Assembly: GCF_019711315.1 (NCBI RefSeq)
Contig: NZ_CP081294.1
Coordinates: 620,001 to 684,000, forward strand
DNA: 64,000 bases
DNA from: Qipengyuania gelatinilytica
GTDB taxonomy: Bacteria > Pseudomonadota > Alphaproteobacteria > Sphingomonadales > Sphingomonadaceae
Direction of reading: 5' to 3'
In this document: piece after piece, positions 50,314-59,823 of the stretch
Position numbering within the stretch: the first letter of the stretch is position 1
Layout of the letters: each line of letters opens with the position of its first letter
Notes under the pieces: generated by a model
Database searches by the model: none
Told to the model about the DNA's origin: nothing
The model's input: the letters and a program-made list of their open reading frames with translations, nothing else
Made by a program: the position numbers and the translations under genes

Positions 50314-52134
50314 TTACGCGTCGCCCGCGCGGTCGACGCGAGTGGCCTCTGCACCTTCGGGCTTGGGTGCCTCGATGGTGCGGATATGCACATCGCGCAG
50401 CTGGCGCGGCGAGACGAGCGACGGTGCGCCCATCATCAGGTCCTGCGCCTTCTGGTTCAGCGGGAAAGCGATCACTTCGCGAATGTTCGGCTCGTCGGCG
50501 AGCAGCATCACGATGCGGTCGATACCCGGTGCCGAACCGCCATGCGGCGGTGCGCCGAGCTTGAAAGCCTCGATCATGCCCGAGAAGTTCTCGTCCACGT
50601 CGGCCTGGGTATAGCCAGCGATTTCGAACGCCTTGTACATGATGTCCGGGCGGTGGTTACGGATGGCGCCCGAGGACAGTTCGTAGCCGTTGCAGACGAT
50701 GTCGTACTGCCATGCGAGGATATCGAGCGGGTCCTTGGTCTCCAGCGCTTCCATCTCGCCCTGCGGCATCGAGAAGGGGTTGTGGCTGAAGTCGACCTTC
50801 TTCGCCTCTTCGTCATACTCGAACATCGGGAAGTCGACGATCCAGCAGAACTTGAAGCAGCCTTCCTCGATCAGTTCGAGAACCTCGGCAACGCGGGTGC
50901 GCGCGGCACCTGCCAGCTTGGCAGCGTCCTTTTCCTTGCCGGCAGCAAAGAACAGGCCGTCGTTTTCACCGAGGCCCAGCTCGGCATAGAGCTTTTCCAT
51001 GCCTTCGGTGCCGTGGTTCTTGGCAATCGGACCACCGAACTCGCCGCCCTTGCGGGTGACGTAGCCGAGGCCGGCAAAGCCTTCCTTGCGGGCCCAGTCG
51101 TTCATTTCGTCGAAGAACTTGCGGCTCTTCTCATGCGTGTTCGGAGCCGGGACCACGCGAACCTTGCCGCCAGTACCGACGATCTTCTCGAACAGGCCGA
51201 AACCCGACTTTTCGAAGTGGTGCGTGACGTCGCTGATAATCAGCGGGTTGCGCAGGTCCGGCTTGTCGGTGCCGTACTTCAGCATCGATTCCGCATAGGG
51301 GATACGCGGGAATTCACCGGCAGGCGTCACACTCTTGCCGTTCGCAAATTCCTCGAACACGCCAGCGAGGACGGGTTCGATCGCCTGGAAGACGTCTTCC
51401 TGCGTCACGAAGCTCATTTCGAAGTCGAGCTGGTAGAATTCGGGGCTGCGATCGGCGCGCAGGTCTTCGTCGCGGAAGCAGGGTGCGATCTGGAAGTAGC
51501 GGTCGAAACCGGCAACCATCAGCAGCTGCTTGAACATCTGCGGCGCCTGCGGGAGCGCGTAGAAACGGCCCGGGTGGAGGCGGCTGGGCACGAGGTAGTC
51601 TCGCGCACCTTCAGGGCTCGATGCACCGAGGATCGGCGTCTGGAACTCGCTGAAGCCCTGGTCGGTCATGCGGCGACGCAGGCTCGTGATGACCTGGTTA
51701 CGCAGCATGATGTTCTTGTGAACACGCTCGCGGCGCAGGTCGACGAAACGGTACTTCAGGCGCGTTTCTTCCGGATAATCTTCTGCCTGGTTGACGATCA
51801 GCGGCAGGTCGTCCGCGCGGCTCTGGACCGTGATTTCGCGGGCGAAGACCTCGATCTCGCCGGTCGGTAGGTTCTTGTTCACCGCCACTTCGTCACGCGC
51901 CTTCACCGTGCCGTCGATGGTGACGACCGATTCCAGCTTCATCTTTTCGAGGACGGGCAGTGCCGGGCTGTCGCTGTCAGCAACGATCTGCGTGATACCG
52001 TAGTGGTCGCGAAGATCGACGAACAGCACGCCGCCATGGTCACGCTTGTTATGCACCCAGCCCGAGAGGCGGACGGTATCGCCGACATTTTCCTTCGTCA
52101 GCTGTGCGCAGTTGTGGGTACGATAGGCGTGCAT
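50314..52134 (-). CDS. aspS: Aspartyl-tRNA synthetase
   Basis: 606-residue class IIb synthetase charging tRNA-Asp (or also tRNA-Asn). An N-terminal OB domain binds the anticodon ([20 protein letters not shown]). Motif 2 is [20 protein letters not shown] bacterial GAD insertion lies at about 300-420. Motif 3 is [20 protein letters not shown]. The length matches bacterial AspRS (about 590 aa). It could be non-discriminating, since many alphaproteobacteria use the GatCAB route, but this cannot be decided from the sequence alone. It runs divergently from rnd. Confidence 0.96.
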   Translation of the reverse strand: MHAYRTHNCAQLTKENVGDTVRLSGWVHNKRDHGGVLFVDLRDHYGITQIVADSDSPALPVLEKMKLESVVTIDGTVKARDEVAVNKNLPTGEIEVFAREITVQSRADDLPLIVNQAEDYPEETRLKYRFVDLRRERVHKNIMLRNQVITSLRRRMTDQGFSEFQTPILGASSPEGARDYLVPSRLHPGRFYALPQAPQMFKQLLMVAGFDRYFQIAPCFRDEDLRADRSPEFYQLDFEMSFVTQEDVFQAIEPVLAGVFEEFANGKSVTPAGEFPRIPYAESMLKYGTDKPDLRNPLIISDVTHHFEKSGFGLFEKIVGTGGKVRVVPAPNTHEKSRKFFDEMNDWARKEGFAGLGYVTRKGGEFGGPIAKNHGTEGMEKLYAELGLGENDGLFFAAGKEKDAAKLAGAARTRVAEVLELIEEGCFKFCWIVDFPMFEYDEEAKKVDFSHNPFSMPQGEMEALETKDPLDILAWQYDIVCNGYELSSGAIRNHRPDIMYKAFEIAGYTQADVDENFSGMIEAFKLGAPPHGGSAPGIDRIVMLLADEPNIREVIAFPLNQKAQDLMMGAPSLVSPRQLRDVHIRTIEAPKPEGAEATRVDRAGDA

Positions 52135-52300
52135 CTAAAATCTTTCCATTTTCGGAGTTATGCCGCTAGGGCGCAGGCGCCGCGCTCCTTAGCAGGAATC
52201 GCGCGCGCTAACAGGGCACCAGCGGGCTTTTGTCAAGGTTTTGGCAGAGGCATTGGATGGTGCGGGAGCGGTACTCCGCTCGACAGACAGAAACGAAACG

Positions 52301-53545
52301 ATGAAAATACACGACCTGATTACCGATACCGAACGCCTCAGCGACCTATGCGAGCGGCTTGCGGAAAGCGAATTCGTCACCGTCGACACCGAATTCATGC
52401 GCGAGAACACCTATTGGCCGGAACTGTGCCTGGTACAGATCGCCAATGAGGAAGAAGCCGCGGCAATCGACCCACTGGCCGACGGGATCGACCTTACTCC
52501 CCTGTGGGACCTATTGTGCGAGAACGAGGATGTCCTCAAGGTCTTCCACGCAGGCGGGCAGGACGTCGAGATCGTCTACAACTTCACCGGCAAGACCCCG
52601 CATCCGATCTTCGATACGCAGATCGCGATGATGGCGATCAGCCAGAACGAACAGATCGGCTATGCCAATCTCGTCGAAAGCTGGCTCGGCATCACGGTCG
52701 ACAAGGGCGCGCGCTTTACCGACTGGAGCCGCCGTCCGCTGACCGATCGCCAGATCGAATATGCGATCGGCGACGTGACGCACCTGTCGAACATCTTCCC
52801 CAAGATGCTTCGCAAGCTGATCAAGACCGGTCGCGGCGCATGGCTCAATGCCGAGATGGACAAGCTCGCCGACCCGGCCAATTACGCCAATGACGCGGAG
52901 CTTGCATGGAAACGCATCCGTTCGCCGGGCCGCAATCCCGCCGTCCTCGGCCGACTCAAGGCGCTGGCCGCGTGGCGCGAGGGCGAGGCGCAGCACAAGA
53001 ATATCCCGCGCGGCCGCATCATGCGCGACGAAACGCTGGCAGACATCGCCAGCCACCCGCCCAAGAAGCAGGCCGATCTCACCAAGGTCCGCGGATTGTC
53101 GAATGCGTGGAAGGATAACGACATCGGCAAGCGCCTGCTCAAGGTGATCGACAAGGCCGAGCCGCTGTCCAAGGAAGAAATGCCCGACAAGCCCAAGCGT
53201 GGCGCGCCCTTGGGCAAGGAAGGCGCGCTGGTGGCCGACCTCCTCAAGCTGCTGCTGAAGATCCGTGCCCGCGAAATCGACGTGGCCGCGCGCCTGTTGA
53301 CCCGCGCCGACGAGATGGAGGCGCTTGCGGCAGGTGTCCGCAAGCTGCCGATCCTCGAAGGCTGGCGTTACGAGGTGTTCGGCAAGGATGCGCTCGAACT
53401 CGTCGAGGGCCGCCTCGCATTCGCAGTCAAGGACGGCAAGCTGCTCATGACCCATGTCGACGATGTCCATGCAGGCATGGTCGAAGCCGCGGCAGAGGAA
53501 GTCATCACCGGTCCTGCAGAAGAGGCCGGGGCTCCGGCAGAGTGA
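52301..53545 (+). CDS. rnd: Ribonuclease D
   Basis: 414-residue 3'-5' exoribonuclease for tRNA 3' maturation. The DEDDy domain shows VDTEF (D29, E31), KVFHAGGQDVEI (Asp) and IEYAIGDVTHL (Tyr/Asp). HRDC domains follow (RDETLADIASHPPKKQADLT). ATG 52301 was chosen; an open frame continues 60 bp upstream but lacks family similarity. It overlaps the oxyR start by GTGA. Length is within the family range, though longer than E. coli Rnd (375 aa) by about 40 residues. Confidence 0.93.
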   Translation: MKIHDLITDTERLSDLCERLAESEFVTVDTEFMRENTYWPELCLVQIANEEEAAAIDPLADGIDLTPLWDLLCENEDVLKVFHAGGQDVEIVYNFTGKTPHPIFDTQIAMMAISQNEQIGYANLVESWLGITVDKGARFTDWSRRPLTDRQIEYAIGDVTHLSNIFPKMLRKLIKTGRGAWLNAEMDKLADPANYANDAELAWKRIRSPGRNPAVLGRLKALAAWREGEAQHKNIPRGRIMRDETLADIASHPPKKQADLTKVRGLSNAWKDNDIGKRLLKVIDKAEPLSKEEMPDKPKRGAPLGKEGALVADLLKLLLKIRAREIDVAARLLTRADEMEALAAGVRKLPILEGWRYEVFGKDALELVEGRLAFAVKDGKLLMTHVDDVHAGMVEAAAEEVITGPAEEAGAPAE

Positions 53546-54438
53546 GCACCTACCTCCCTACTCTGAAGCAGTTGCAATACCTCGTGGCGCTTCACGAACA
53601 CGGCCATTTCGGTCGTGCGGCGGAAGCAAGCTTCGTCTCGCAGTCGACCCTTTCCGCGGGCATCCGCGAACTCGAATCGCTGCTGGGTGTGACACTGGTC
53701 GAGCGCAGTCGCCGCGTCGTGCGGTTCACGGCGCTGGGCAACCAGGTTGTCGAGAAGGCGCATCGCGTGCTGCGCGAGGCGGAAGAACTGGCCGATCTGG
53801 TGCAGGCCGCTGGCAAGCCGCTCGCCGGCCAGCTGCGCATGAGCGTGATCCCCACGATCGCGCCGTTCCTGCTGCCGCGTTTCCTGCCGCGCCTACGCAA
53901 GGAACGGCCCGACCTGGAACTGTTCCTGCGTGAAGAGACCAGCCACGATGCAGTAGAATCGCTCCAGCATGGGCGCGTGGACTGCGTTCTGCTCGCCCTG
54001 CCCTTCACGACAGGCGAGGTCGACAAGGCGCACATCTCGGACGATCCGCTCTACGTCGCCTTTCCCAAGGACGACCCGCGCGATCCACCTGCGACAATCT
54101 CTGCGGACATGATCGACGACGGGCGGCTGCTGCTGCTCGAGGACGGGCATTGCCTGAAAGACCATGCGCTCGCGGCCTGCAACCGCCCCGAGTTGCGCGG
54201 TTCGACCACGATGATCGGGACCAGCCTGCATACGCTGGTGCAGATGGTGGACAACGGCCTCGGCCTCACCATGCTGCCCAAGATGGCTGTGGATGCAGGT
54301 ATTCTGGAAGGGACGGACGTCGTCGCGCGCCCGCTGAAATCGGATCAGGCGAGCCGCGAGATCGCGCTTATCTGGCGCAAGAATTCACCGCGCCGCGAGG
54401 ATTTCGAGCTACTGGCTGAAGAACTGCGCGCCGGTTAG
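53542..54438 (+). CDS. oxyR: LysR-type peroxide sensor OxyR
   Basis: 298-residue transcription factor. The HTH (about 5-65) reads LPTLKQLQYLVALHEHGHFG. The sensor domain carries EDGHCLKDHALAAC, placing C204 and C213 nine residues apart. This matches the C199/C208 redox pair of E. coli OxyR. Known: hydrogen peroxide oxidises this pair and switches on catalase and peroxidase genes. The GTG start overlaps the rnd stop (GTGA), an unusual coupling to an RNase gene. No target gene is evident nearby. Confidence 0.92.
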   Translation: MSTYLPTLKQLQYLVALHEHGHFGRAAEASFVSQSTLSAGIRELESLLGVTLVERSRRVVRFTALGNQVVEKAHRVLREAEELADLVQAAGKPLAGQLRMSVIPTIAPFLLPRFLPRLRKERPDLELFLREETSHDAVESLQHGRVDCVLLALPFTTGEVDKAHISDDPLYVAFPKDDPRDPPATISADMIDDGRLLLLEDGHCLKDHALAACNRPELRGSTTMIGTSLHTLVQMVDNGLGLTMLPKMAVDAGILEGTDVVARPLKSDQASREIALIWRKNSPRREDFELLAEELRAG

Positions 54439-54448
54439 GCGGGTTCGT

Positions 54449-54697
54449 TCAGGCCGGCGCCTTCGACTGCACGTATTTGTCGAGCTTCTTGTACGCAAAC
54501 AGCGGCACGATAACGCTCAGCGCGATTCCCCCGAGAGCGCAGAAGCCCAGCCAGATGGCCATGGCCGTTCCGCCCGAGGTCCACATGCCGTAAAGAACGG
54601 GTGCCGCGAGCACGAGGCCACGCACTTCGTTAAAGGCGATGGCAATGCCTCCAAGCTTGAGGAGCGCGCCGAGGATCATGTGTAGCGTTGCGTTCAT
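54449..54697 (-). CDS. Small two-helix membrane protein, unknown
   Basis: 82-residue protein with two or three hydrophobic segments (LHMILGALLKLGGIAIAF, MAIWLGFCALGGIALSVIVP) and a short basic cytosolic tail. The length and even hydrophobic pattern suggest a real inner-membrane protein. No motif is recognised. It is convergent with oxyR, 10 bp away, and has its own upstream AT-rich sequence near 54700-54780. Function unknown. Confidence 0.6.
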   Translation of the reverse strand: MNATLHMILGALLKLGGIAIAFNEVRGLVLAAPVLYGMWTSGGTAMAIWLGFCALGGIALSVIVPLFAYKKLDKYVQSKAPA

Positions 54698-54824
54698 GGG
54701 TTACTAGATGAACGCTAATGGTTGAGAAAAAGTTCATCATGCAACCAGCGTTGCATCTATGGGATGAACCGTTTCGTCGCAGGATTGTGGCGAAACCCGC
54801 CTTATTCGCGGGCCGGGCCGGGCC

Positions 54825-55418
54825 TCAATCCATGTGCTTGAGGCCGACCCGCAGGTAATCCCAACCGGTGATGACGGTCATCACCGCCGCTGCCCAAAGC
54901 GTGACCAGCCCGACCGTATGCGGCACATTGGCATCGACTGTACCGATCATCACGTTCCAGTTGGGCAAGCCTTGTCCGAGGATAAGCGAGCCAAGCGCCA
55001 GCAGCTGGAAGGTGGTCTTCCACTTGGCCAGCCGGCTGACCGGAACCGACACCTGCAGCCCGCCGAGGAATTCGCGCAGACCGGACACGGCGATTTCGCG
55101 CACGAGGATGATCAGTCCTGCAATAACATGCGCATCCCCAACATAGGGACCGCGCAGGACGCCTTGTGCTGCCAGCACGAGGATGACGGCAGCCACCATG
55201 ATCTTGTCGGCAATCGGATCGAGGAAGATACCCAGCTTCGAGACCGCGCCGCTGGAACGAGCGAGGTAACCGTCGAAATAGTCGGTAATGCCCATGGCGG
55301 CATAAAGCGCGAAGGCCATCAGGTAGCCTGCTTCCCAGCCTGGCCACCACAAGAGGAAGGCCAGGAGAGGGATCGCCACGATGCGCGACAGCGTCAGTAT
55401 GTTGGGCAAAGTCAGCAT
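54825..55418 (-). CDS. pgsA: Phosphatidylglycerophosphate synthase
   Basis: 197-residue CDP-alcohol phosphotransferase making phosphatidylglycerophosphate. The complete family signature is visible: D46-YF-DG-YL-AR, then G63, D67 and D71 (DG-x2-AR-x8-G-x3-D-x3-D). About five membrane helices are seen, and the length matches bacterial PgsA. A longer overlapping frame in another register is a shadow. It is divergent from the LplT-like transporter, another phospholipid-linked gene. Confidence 0.95.
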   Translation of the reverse strand: MLTLPNILTLSRIVAIPLLAFLLWWPGWEAGYLMAFALYAAMGITDYFDGYLARSSGAVSKLGIFLDPIADKIMVAAVILVLAAQGVLRGPYVGDAHVIAGLIILVREIAVSGLREFLGGLQVSVPVSRLAKWKTTFQLLALGSLILGQGLPNWNVMIGTVDANVPHTVGLVTLWAAAVMTVITGWDYLRVGLKHMD

Positions 55419-55533
55419 CTTTGGCCTCCCCTAACGCCAAACGTCGCGGCGCAAAAGCTTTCACACGGGGTTGTCCGCTGCCATGATGTCTTTACGAGGG
55501 TTGCCGAGACGAGAGGTATCCTCCCGGGGGGTC

Positions 55534-56877
55534 ATGTTTACATCCACACACCTGCTGCGCACGAGGCGGTTCCTGCCGCTCTTCGTCACGCAGCTTTTCA
55601 ACGCCTTCAACGACAATCTCTACAAGACCGCGATGGTCCTGTTCGTCGTCTACCAGATCTATAATTCGGAAGAGGCGGAAGGGATGTTCTCGGCCGTCGC
55701 CTCGGGTCTGTTCATCCTGCCATTCTTCATCCTCAGCGCGCTGGCGGGCCAGCTGGCGGACATGCGCGACAAGGCCTCGATCATCCGCAAGGTGAAGGCC
55801 TGCGAAATCCTGCTGATGGTGATCGGCGCCAGCGGCCTATTGCTGGCGTGGAAGGGTTACGAGCTGCCGGTCACCCTTTTCGGTATCGAGACGAGCATAC
55901 CCGTCCTGCTCATGCTGCTGGCGCTGTTCATGACCGGCATCCAGTCGACCTTCCTCGGACCGATCAAATACGCAATCCTGCCGCAGCACTTGCGCAAGGA
56001 CGAAGTGCTGGCCGGTACCGGATTGGTCGAAGCGGGAACCTATATCGCCATTCTTGCGGGCACGATCCTCGCCGGTTGGATCCCCGTGGAAGTCGCGGCG
56101 ATCGCTATCATTGCGACCTCGATCGTGGGTTATCTCATCAGCCGCCAGGTTCCCGAGGCGCCGCCGCTGGGCAAGGTCGAAGAGCTCGACTGGCACATCC
56201 TGCGGGCATCGCGAAAACTGGTGGTGGACACGATGCACAATCGCGAAGTGTTCTACGCGATCCTCGCCATCAGCTTCTTCTGGACCATCGGCGCTGTCCT
56301 GTTCATCCAGTTCCCGCCACTCGCCAAGAACGTCATCATGGCGAGCAAGGAAGTGGCGAGCATCTTCCTCGTCGTTTTCTCCGTCGGTGTGGCGATCGGA
56401 TCGGTCGCCATCAACGCGCTCCTGAAGGGCAATGTGTCGGCCCGTTATGCCCCGCAATCGGTCATCGCGATGGGGCTCTTCGTGGTGGCGTTCTACTTCG
56501 TCGCCAAGTTCTGGGCGGCAGACAAGCCGACCGAGCTGCTCGATGTTGCGAGTTTCCTTGCCTGGCCAATGGCCACGGTCCTCTTGCTGTGCCTGCTAGG
56601 GATAGCAGTCGCGGGCGGCATGTTCGTCGTCCCGCTTTACGCCTTCCTGACGACGCGCGCCGCGCCCGATCAGGCCTCGCGCACGATCGCGGCGAACAAT
56701 ATCGTCAATTCGGGTGCGATGGTGATCGGGTCGCTGCTGGTGATGGGAATGAGTGCGGCAGGCATCCCGATTGTCGAACAGGTGCTGATCAGCGCGGGCA
56801 TGTGCCTCATCTCGGCTTGGCTCGGACGCAGGCTGCTCAATGCGGAACGCCATGCAGCTGCGGCGGCTGCTGCCTGA
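55534..56877 (+). CDS. MFS transporter, LplT-like (lysophospholipid transport)
   Basis: 447-residue MFS protein with about 12 helices. It opens FLPLFVTQLFNAFNDNLYKT and has GIQSTFLGPIKYAILPQHL, patterns of the LplT/Aas group. ATG 55534 follows CGGGGGGTC, a good Shine-Dalgarno site; an upstream in-frame stretch is not family-like. Known: LplT flips lysophospholipids for reacylation by Aas. Inferred: same role, supported by pgsA next door. The fused acyltransferase/ligase part found in some homologues is absent. Confidence 0.8.
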   Translation: MFTSTHLLRTRRFLPLFVTQLFNAFNDNLYKTAMVLFVVYQIYNSEEAEGMFSAVASGLFILPFFILSALAGQLADMRDKASIIRKVKACEILLMVIGASGLLLAWKGYELPVTLFGIETSIPVLLMLLALFMTGIQSTFLGPIKYAILPQHLRKDEVLAGTGLVEAGTYIAILAGTILAGWIPVEVAAIAIIATSIVGYLISRQVPEAPPLGKVEELDWHILRASRKLVVDTMHNREVFYAILAISFFWTIGAVLFIQFPPLAKNVIMASKEVASIFLVVFSVGVAIGSVAINALLKGNVSARYAPQSVIAMGLFVVAFYFVAKFWAADKPTELLDVASFLAWPMATVLLLCLLGIAVAGGMFVVPLYAFLTTRAAPDQASRTIAANNIVNSGAMVIGSLLVMGMSAAGIPIVEQVLISAGMCLISAWLGRRLLNAERHAAAAAAA

Positions 56878-56879
56878 AT

Positions 56880-57074
56880 TCAGATAATCAAGGCGAGAAC
56901 TGCGGCGAGAGTCGCGAAGTAGGTCGTCGCAACACCGCGGACGTCGTTCGCAGTCAGCTTCCAGTCGACCGGCTCCGCCTGCGGAGCGTCCGCGAACAGG
57001 CGGCGTCGCTGGGGAATCCCGGCCCGCATCCAATGGCGTGCGGCTTCGCTGGAGAGGACAAGTGCGCGTCTCAT
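56880..57074 (-). CDS. Small protein with C-terminal membrane helix, unknown
   Basis: 64-residue candidate with a basic N-half (HWMRAGIPQRRRLFADAP) and a C-terminal hydrophobic segment (GVATTYFATLAAVLALII). Sequence character looks coding rather than random, but the Shine-Dalgarno site is weak. It ends 2 bp from the transporter stop (convergent). Similar short tail-anchored proteins occur in sphingomonads by impression only. Function unknown. Confidence 0.45.
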   Translation of the reverse strand: MRRALVLSSEAARHWMRAGIPQRRRLFADAPQAEPVDWKLTANDVRGVATTYFATLAAVLALII

Positions 57075-57223
57075 GATGGCAACTTAACGCTTTTTTAACC
57101 ATTGGTTTCCCGAAAATTCCACCCTGCCCCAAAATGGGACAGCGGCCCGACATCCGGTGGATAAACAGCGCATTCGAAGACGGTAATTGCACGGCGGCCC
57201 GCGCGCCGCTAACCGCCGGAACC

Positions 57224-58891
57224 ATGACCACTCGCGCCACGCCAGCCGCCGCCAACCTTCTCGTCGATTGCCTGATCGAACAGGGATGTGAGCGCATCTT
57301 CACCGTCCCGGGCGAGAGCTTCCTACAGGTGCTCGACGCTCTGGGGCAGCAGGACCAGATCGACCTTGTGACCTGCCGGCAGGAAGGCGGAGTCGCGATG
57401 ATGGCCTGTGCCGACGGAGCCATGACGCAGCGCCCTGGCGTGGCCTTCGTAACCCGCGGCCCCGGCGCGACCAACGCCAGCATTGGCGTCCATGTGGCCA
57501 TGCAAGATTCGCAGCCGATGATCCTGTTCGTGGGCGACGTCGACAGCGAGATGCGCGACCGGGAGGGTTTCCAAGAGGTCGATTTCGCCTCCTTCTTCGG
57601 CCCGATCGCGAAATGGGCGGCACGGATCGACAGTGCGGACCGTATCCCGGAATATGTTGCCCGTGCCTATGCCACGGCAGTGTCCGGTCGTCCCGGACCG
57701 GTTGTCCTTGCCCTCCCCGAAGACATGCTGAGCCGAGACACCGCGTCCCCACCGCGTCCGCGGGTCGATGCGCCGGCACAGGCGCCCTGTCCCGACGCGA
57801 TGCAGGCCATGATGGCGCTCATCTCCGATGCCGCATCGCCGGTCGCCATTGTCGGCGGAGCGGGTTGGAATCCCAAGGCACGCGAGCATTTCCAGCTCTT
57901 CGCCGAGCGGCTCGGCATTCCCGTGGCCACCGCCTTCCGCAGGCAGGACGCGATCTCGCCGTCCAGCCGCGTCTATGCCGGCAACCTCGGCTATGGCCCG
58001 AACCCCAAGCTGGTCGAGCGGGTGAAGAACGCCGACCTGATCATCGCAGTCGGTGCGCGGCTGGGTGAAGCGACCACCGATGGCTACACCGTGCCGCCTC
58101 TGGTGGCCGAAGATCGCAAGCTGATCCACATCCATCCCGATGCGGACGAGCTCAACAGCGTCTATCCCGCCGATCTCGCCATATGCGCGGGAATGGCCGA
58201 ATTCGCCGAAAGCGCCGCCCTGTGGGACGATGGCGACGCAATCGACTTCGATGCGGGCGCGCAGGCCCACGCCGAATGGGAAGCATGGGCGACCGCGCAC
58301 CCCGCCGACCATGCGCTCGACATGGGTCAGTGCGTGCAGTTCATGCGCGATACGCTGCCCGCCGACACGATCATCTGCAACGGAGCGGGCAATTTTGCTG
58401 GCTGGTGGCACCGCTACTGGCGTTACGAGGGCTTCCCGACCCAGCTCGCCCCGACCTGCGGCGCGATGGGATACGGCGTACCTGCGGCAGTCGCCGCCGC
58501 ACTGCGCCATCCGGAGCGCACAGTGGTCGCCGTGGCAGGAGACGGCGATTTCCTGATGAACGGGCAGGAACTGGCCACGGCGGTCCAGCATGGCGCGAAC
58601 TTGCTGGTAATCGTGGTCGACAATTCGGCTTACGGCACCATCCGCATGCACCAGGAACGCGAATTCCCGGGCGAGGAAAGGATCAGCGGTACGCGTCTGG
58701 CCAATCCCGATTTCGCCGCGCTTGCCTCAGCCTTCGGAGGCTGGTCTGCAGCCGCGACGACGACGGAAGAATTCAAGGACGCACTCGTGGCGGCAGAGGG
58801 CCGTTCCGGACTGCGCCTGATCCACTGCAAGATCGAGATCGAACAGCTCGCTGCCAGCGGCGCCACCGTAAGCGGATTGCGCGACCGCTAG
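57224..58891 (+). CDS. ThDP-dependent enzyme, acetolactate-synthase-like large subunit
   Basis: 555-residue ThDP enzyme with the three usual domains. VPGESFLQVLDAL carries the activating glutamate E31. The FAD/central domain lies at about 190-330. The ThDP/Mg motif is GDGDFLMNGQELATAVQHGA followed by an Asn. Known: this group includes acetolactate synthase, benzoylformate decarboxylase and 5-guanidino-2-oxopentanoate-type decarboxylases. No regulatory subunit gene lies next to it, so a biosynthetic IlvB role is less certain. ATG 57224 was chosen over an upstream open stretch. A clear terminator follows. Confidence 0.75.
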   Translation: MTTRATPAAANLLVDCLIEQGCERIFTVPGESFLQVLDALGQQDQIDLVTCRQEGGVAMMACADGAMTQRPGVAFVTRGPGATNASIGVHVAMQDSQPMILFVGDVDSEMRDREGFQEVDFASFFGPIAKWAARIDSADRIPEYVARAYATAVSGRPGPVVLALPEDMLSRDTASPPRPRVDAPAQAPCPDAMQAMMALISDAASPVAIVGGAGWNPKAREHFQLFAERLGIPVATAFRRQDAISPSSRVYAGNLGYGPNPKLVERVKNADLIIAVGARLGEATTDGYTVPPLVAEDRKLIHIHPDADELNSVYPADLAICAGMAEFAESAALWDDGDAIDFDAGAQAHAEWEAWATAHPADHALDMGQCVQFMRDTLPADTIICNGAGNFAGWWHRYWRYEGFPTQLAPTCGAMGYGVPAAVAAALRHPERTVVAVAGDGDFLMNGQELATAVQHGANLLVIVVDNSAYGTIRMHQEREFPGEERISGTRLANPDFAALASAFGGWSAAATTTEEFKDALVAAEGRSGLRLIHCKIEIEQLAASGATVSGLRDR

Positions 58892-58899
58892 GCCAAAGC

Positions 58900-58934
58900 A
58901 AAAGGCCGCGTCCCCGATAGGGAAACGGCCTTTT
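58900..58934. terminator. Bidirectional intrinsic terminator
   Basis: AAAAGGCCG (58900-58908) pairs with CGGCCTTTT (58926-58934), with an inner TCCCC/GGGA. A-tract and T-tract flank the stem, so it can end both the ThDP gene and the convergent CsbD gene. Confidence 0.8.
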
Positions 58935-58963
58935 CTCGCTGTAAGTCAGCGCGACGGTGTGCG

Positions 58964-59134
58964 TCAGATGTCGTTACCGAGCTCGCCTTCGACTTCGCCC
59001 TTGAACTGCTGGGCTTCGCCCTTCTGTTCCTGCTGGCGGCCTTCGGCGCGCGTTTCGGCATCGCCCGAATGCTGCTTCAGGTTACCGATGGCTTCGTTGG
59101 TGTTGCCTTTGATCTTCTCTGTCAGTTCGCCCAT
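58964..59134 (-). CDS. CsbD-family stress protein
   Basis: 56-residue hydrophilic helical protein. MGELTEKIKGNTNEAIGNLK matches the CsbD family start, followed by an acidic/Gln-rich helix (GRQQEQKGEAQQFKGEVEGE). ATG 59134 has GAGGAG seven to nine bases upstream. Known: CsbD-like proteins are general-stress proteins of unclear function. Inferred: induced in stationary phase or on envelope stress. Length is slightly shorter than usual (60-70 aa). Confidence 0.85.
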   Translation of the reverse strand: MGELTEKIKGNTNEAIGNLKQHSGDAETRAEGRQQEQKGEAQQFKGEVEGELGNDI

Positions 59135-59255
59135 GTGGCTTCTCCTCTTGTCTGGCATGCGCCGAAAATCCGGCGCGGTTACAAAAGGATAACGGCCACA
59201 CCGGGCATTCAGTTCCGCACCTTTGCGCCCAACCGGTTGCCCTGAGCGACGAAGC

Positions 59256-59666
59256 TCAGATACCTGCCATCGAGCAGATGATCGACCATTCGTCGGGCTT
59301 GATCTCGGCTACCGACAGGCGCGACAGCTTGACCAGTTCGCAATCTGCAAGCTTGGGTTCGGCCTTGATCTGCTTGAGCGTGACCGGAGAGGGCAGCTTG
59401 GTCTTGGGCACGATCTTCACTGCCGCCCACTTGCCTTCCGGATCGGTCGGATCGGTCATGCCTGCCACGCTGACCTCGCAGATCCCGACGATCTCCAGAC
59501 CCTCGCGCGAATGGTAGAAGAACGCCTGGTCGCCGACTTCCATGGCCGCGAGATTGTTCTTTGCACGATGGTTGCGAACGCCATCCCAAGTGCCTTCCTT
59601 TTCGGCAACAAGGTCGTCCCAGCTGTATTTGAACGGTTCGGATTTCATCAGCCAGTAGCGCGCCAT
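59256..59666 (-). CDS. EVE domain protein
   Basis: 136-residue single-domain protein beginning MARYWLMKSEP. TWDGVRNHRAKNNLAAMEVG and AFFYHSREGLEIVGI are the EVE hallmarks. Known: EVE/PUA-like domains bind modified nucleobases or RNA. Its cellular role here is unknown. ATG 59666 gives the family-typical start; another ATG lies 9 bp upstream. It stands alone between csbD-like and GGDEF-EAL genes. Confidence 0.88.
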   Translation of the reverse strand: MARYWLMKSEPFKYSWDDLVAEKEGTWDGVRNHRAKNNLAAMEVGDQAFFYHSREGLEIVGICEVSVAGMTDPTDPEGKWAAVKIVPKTKLPSPVTLKQIKAEPKLADCELVKLSRLSVAEIKPDEWSIICSMAGI

Positions 59667-59823
59667 CTGCATCATTCTCCTGTCGAACTATCGTGTACCG
59701 CGCCTCGTTAGCGAGCCGTCCCTGCGCTGGCCACCCTGAGCGCTCCTTTGCGCGCAGGATTAACCGCTTTTTAGGCTTGCCGAATTACTCACCTTTCCAC
59801 GCAGGAATTTCCCGGGGGTTCGC

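Noticed and set aside
50386..51870. 494-codon plus-strand frame over aspS
   Set aside because: AspS motifs 2 and 3 are complete on the minus strand; the plus frame is a shadow.
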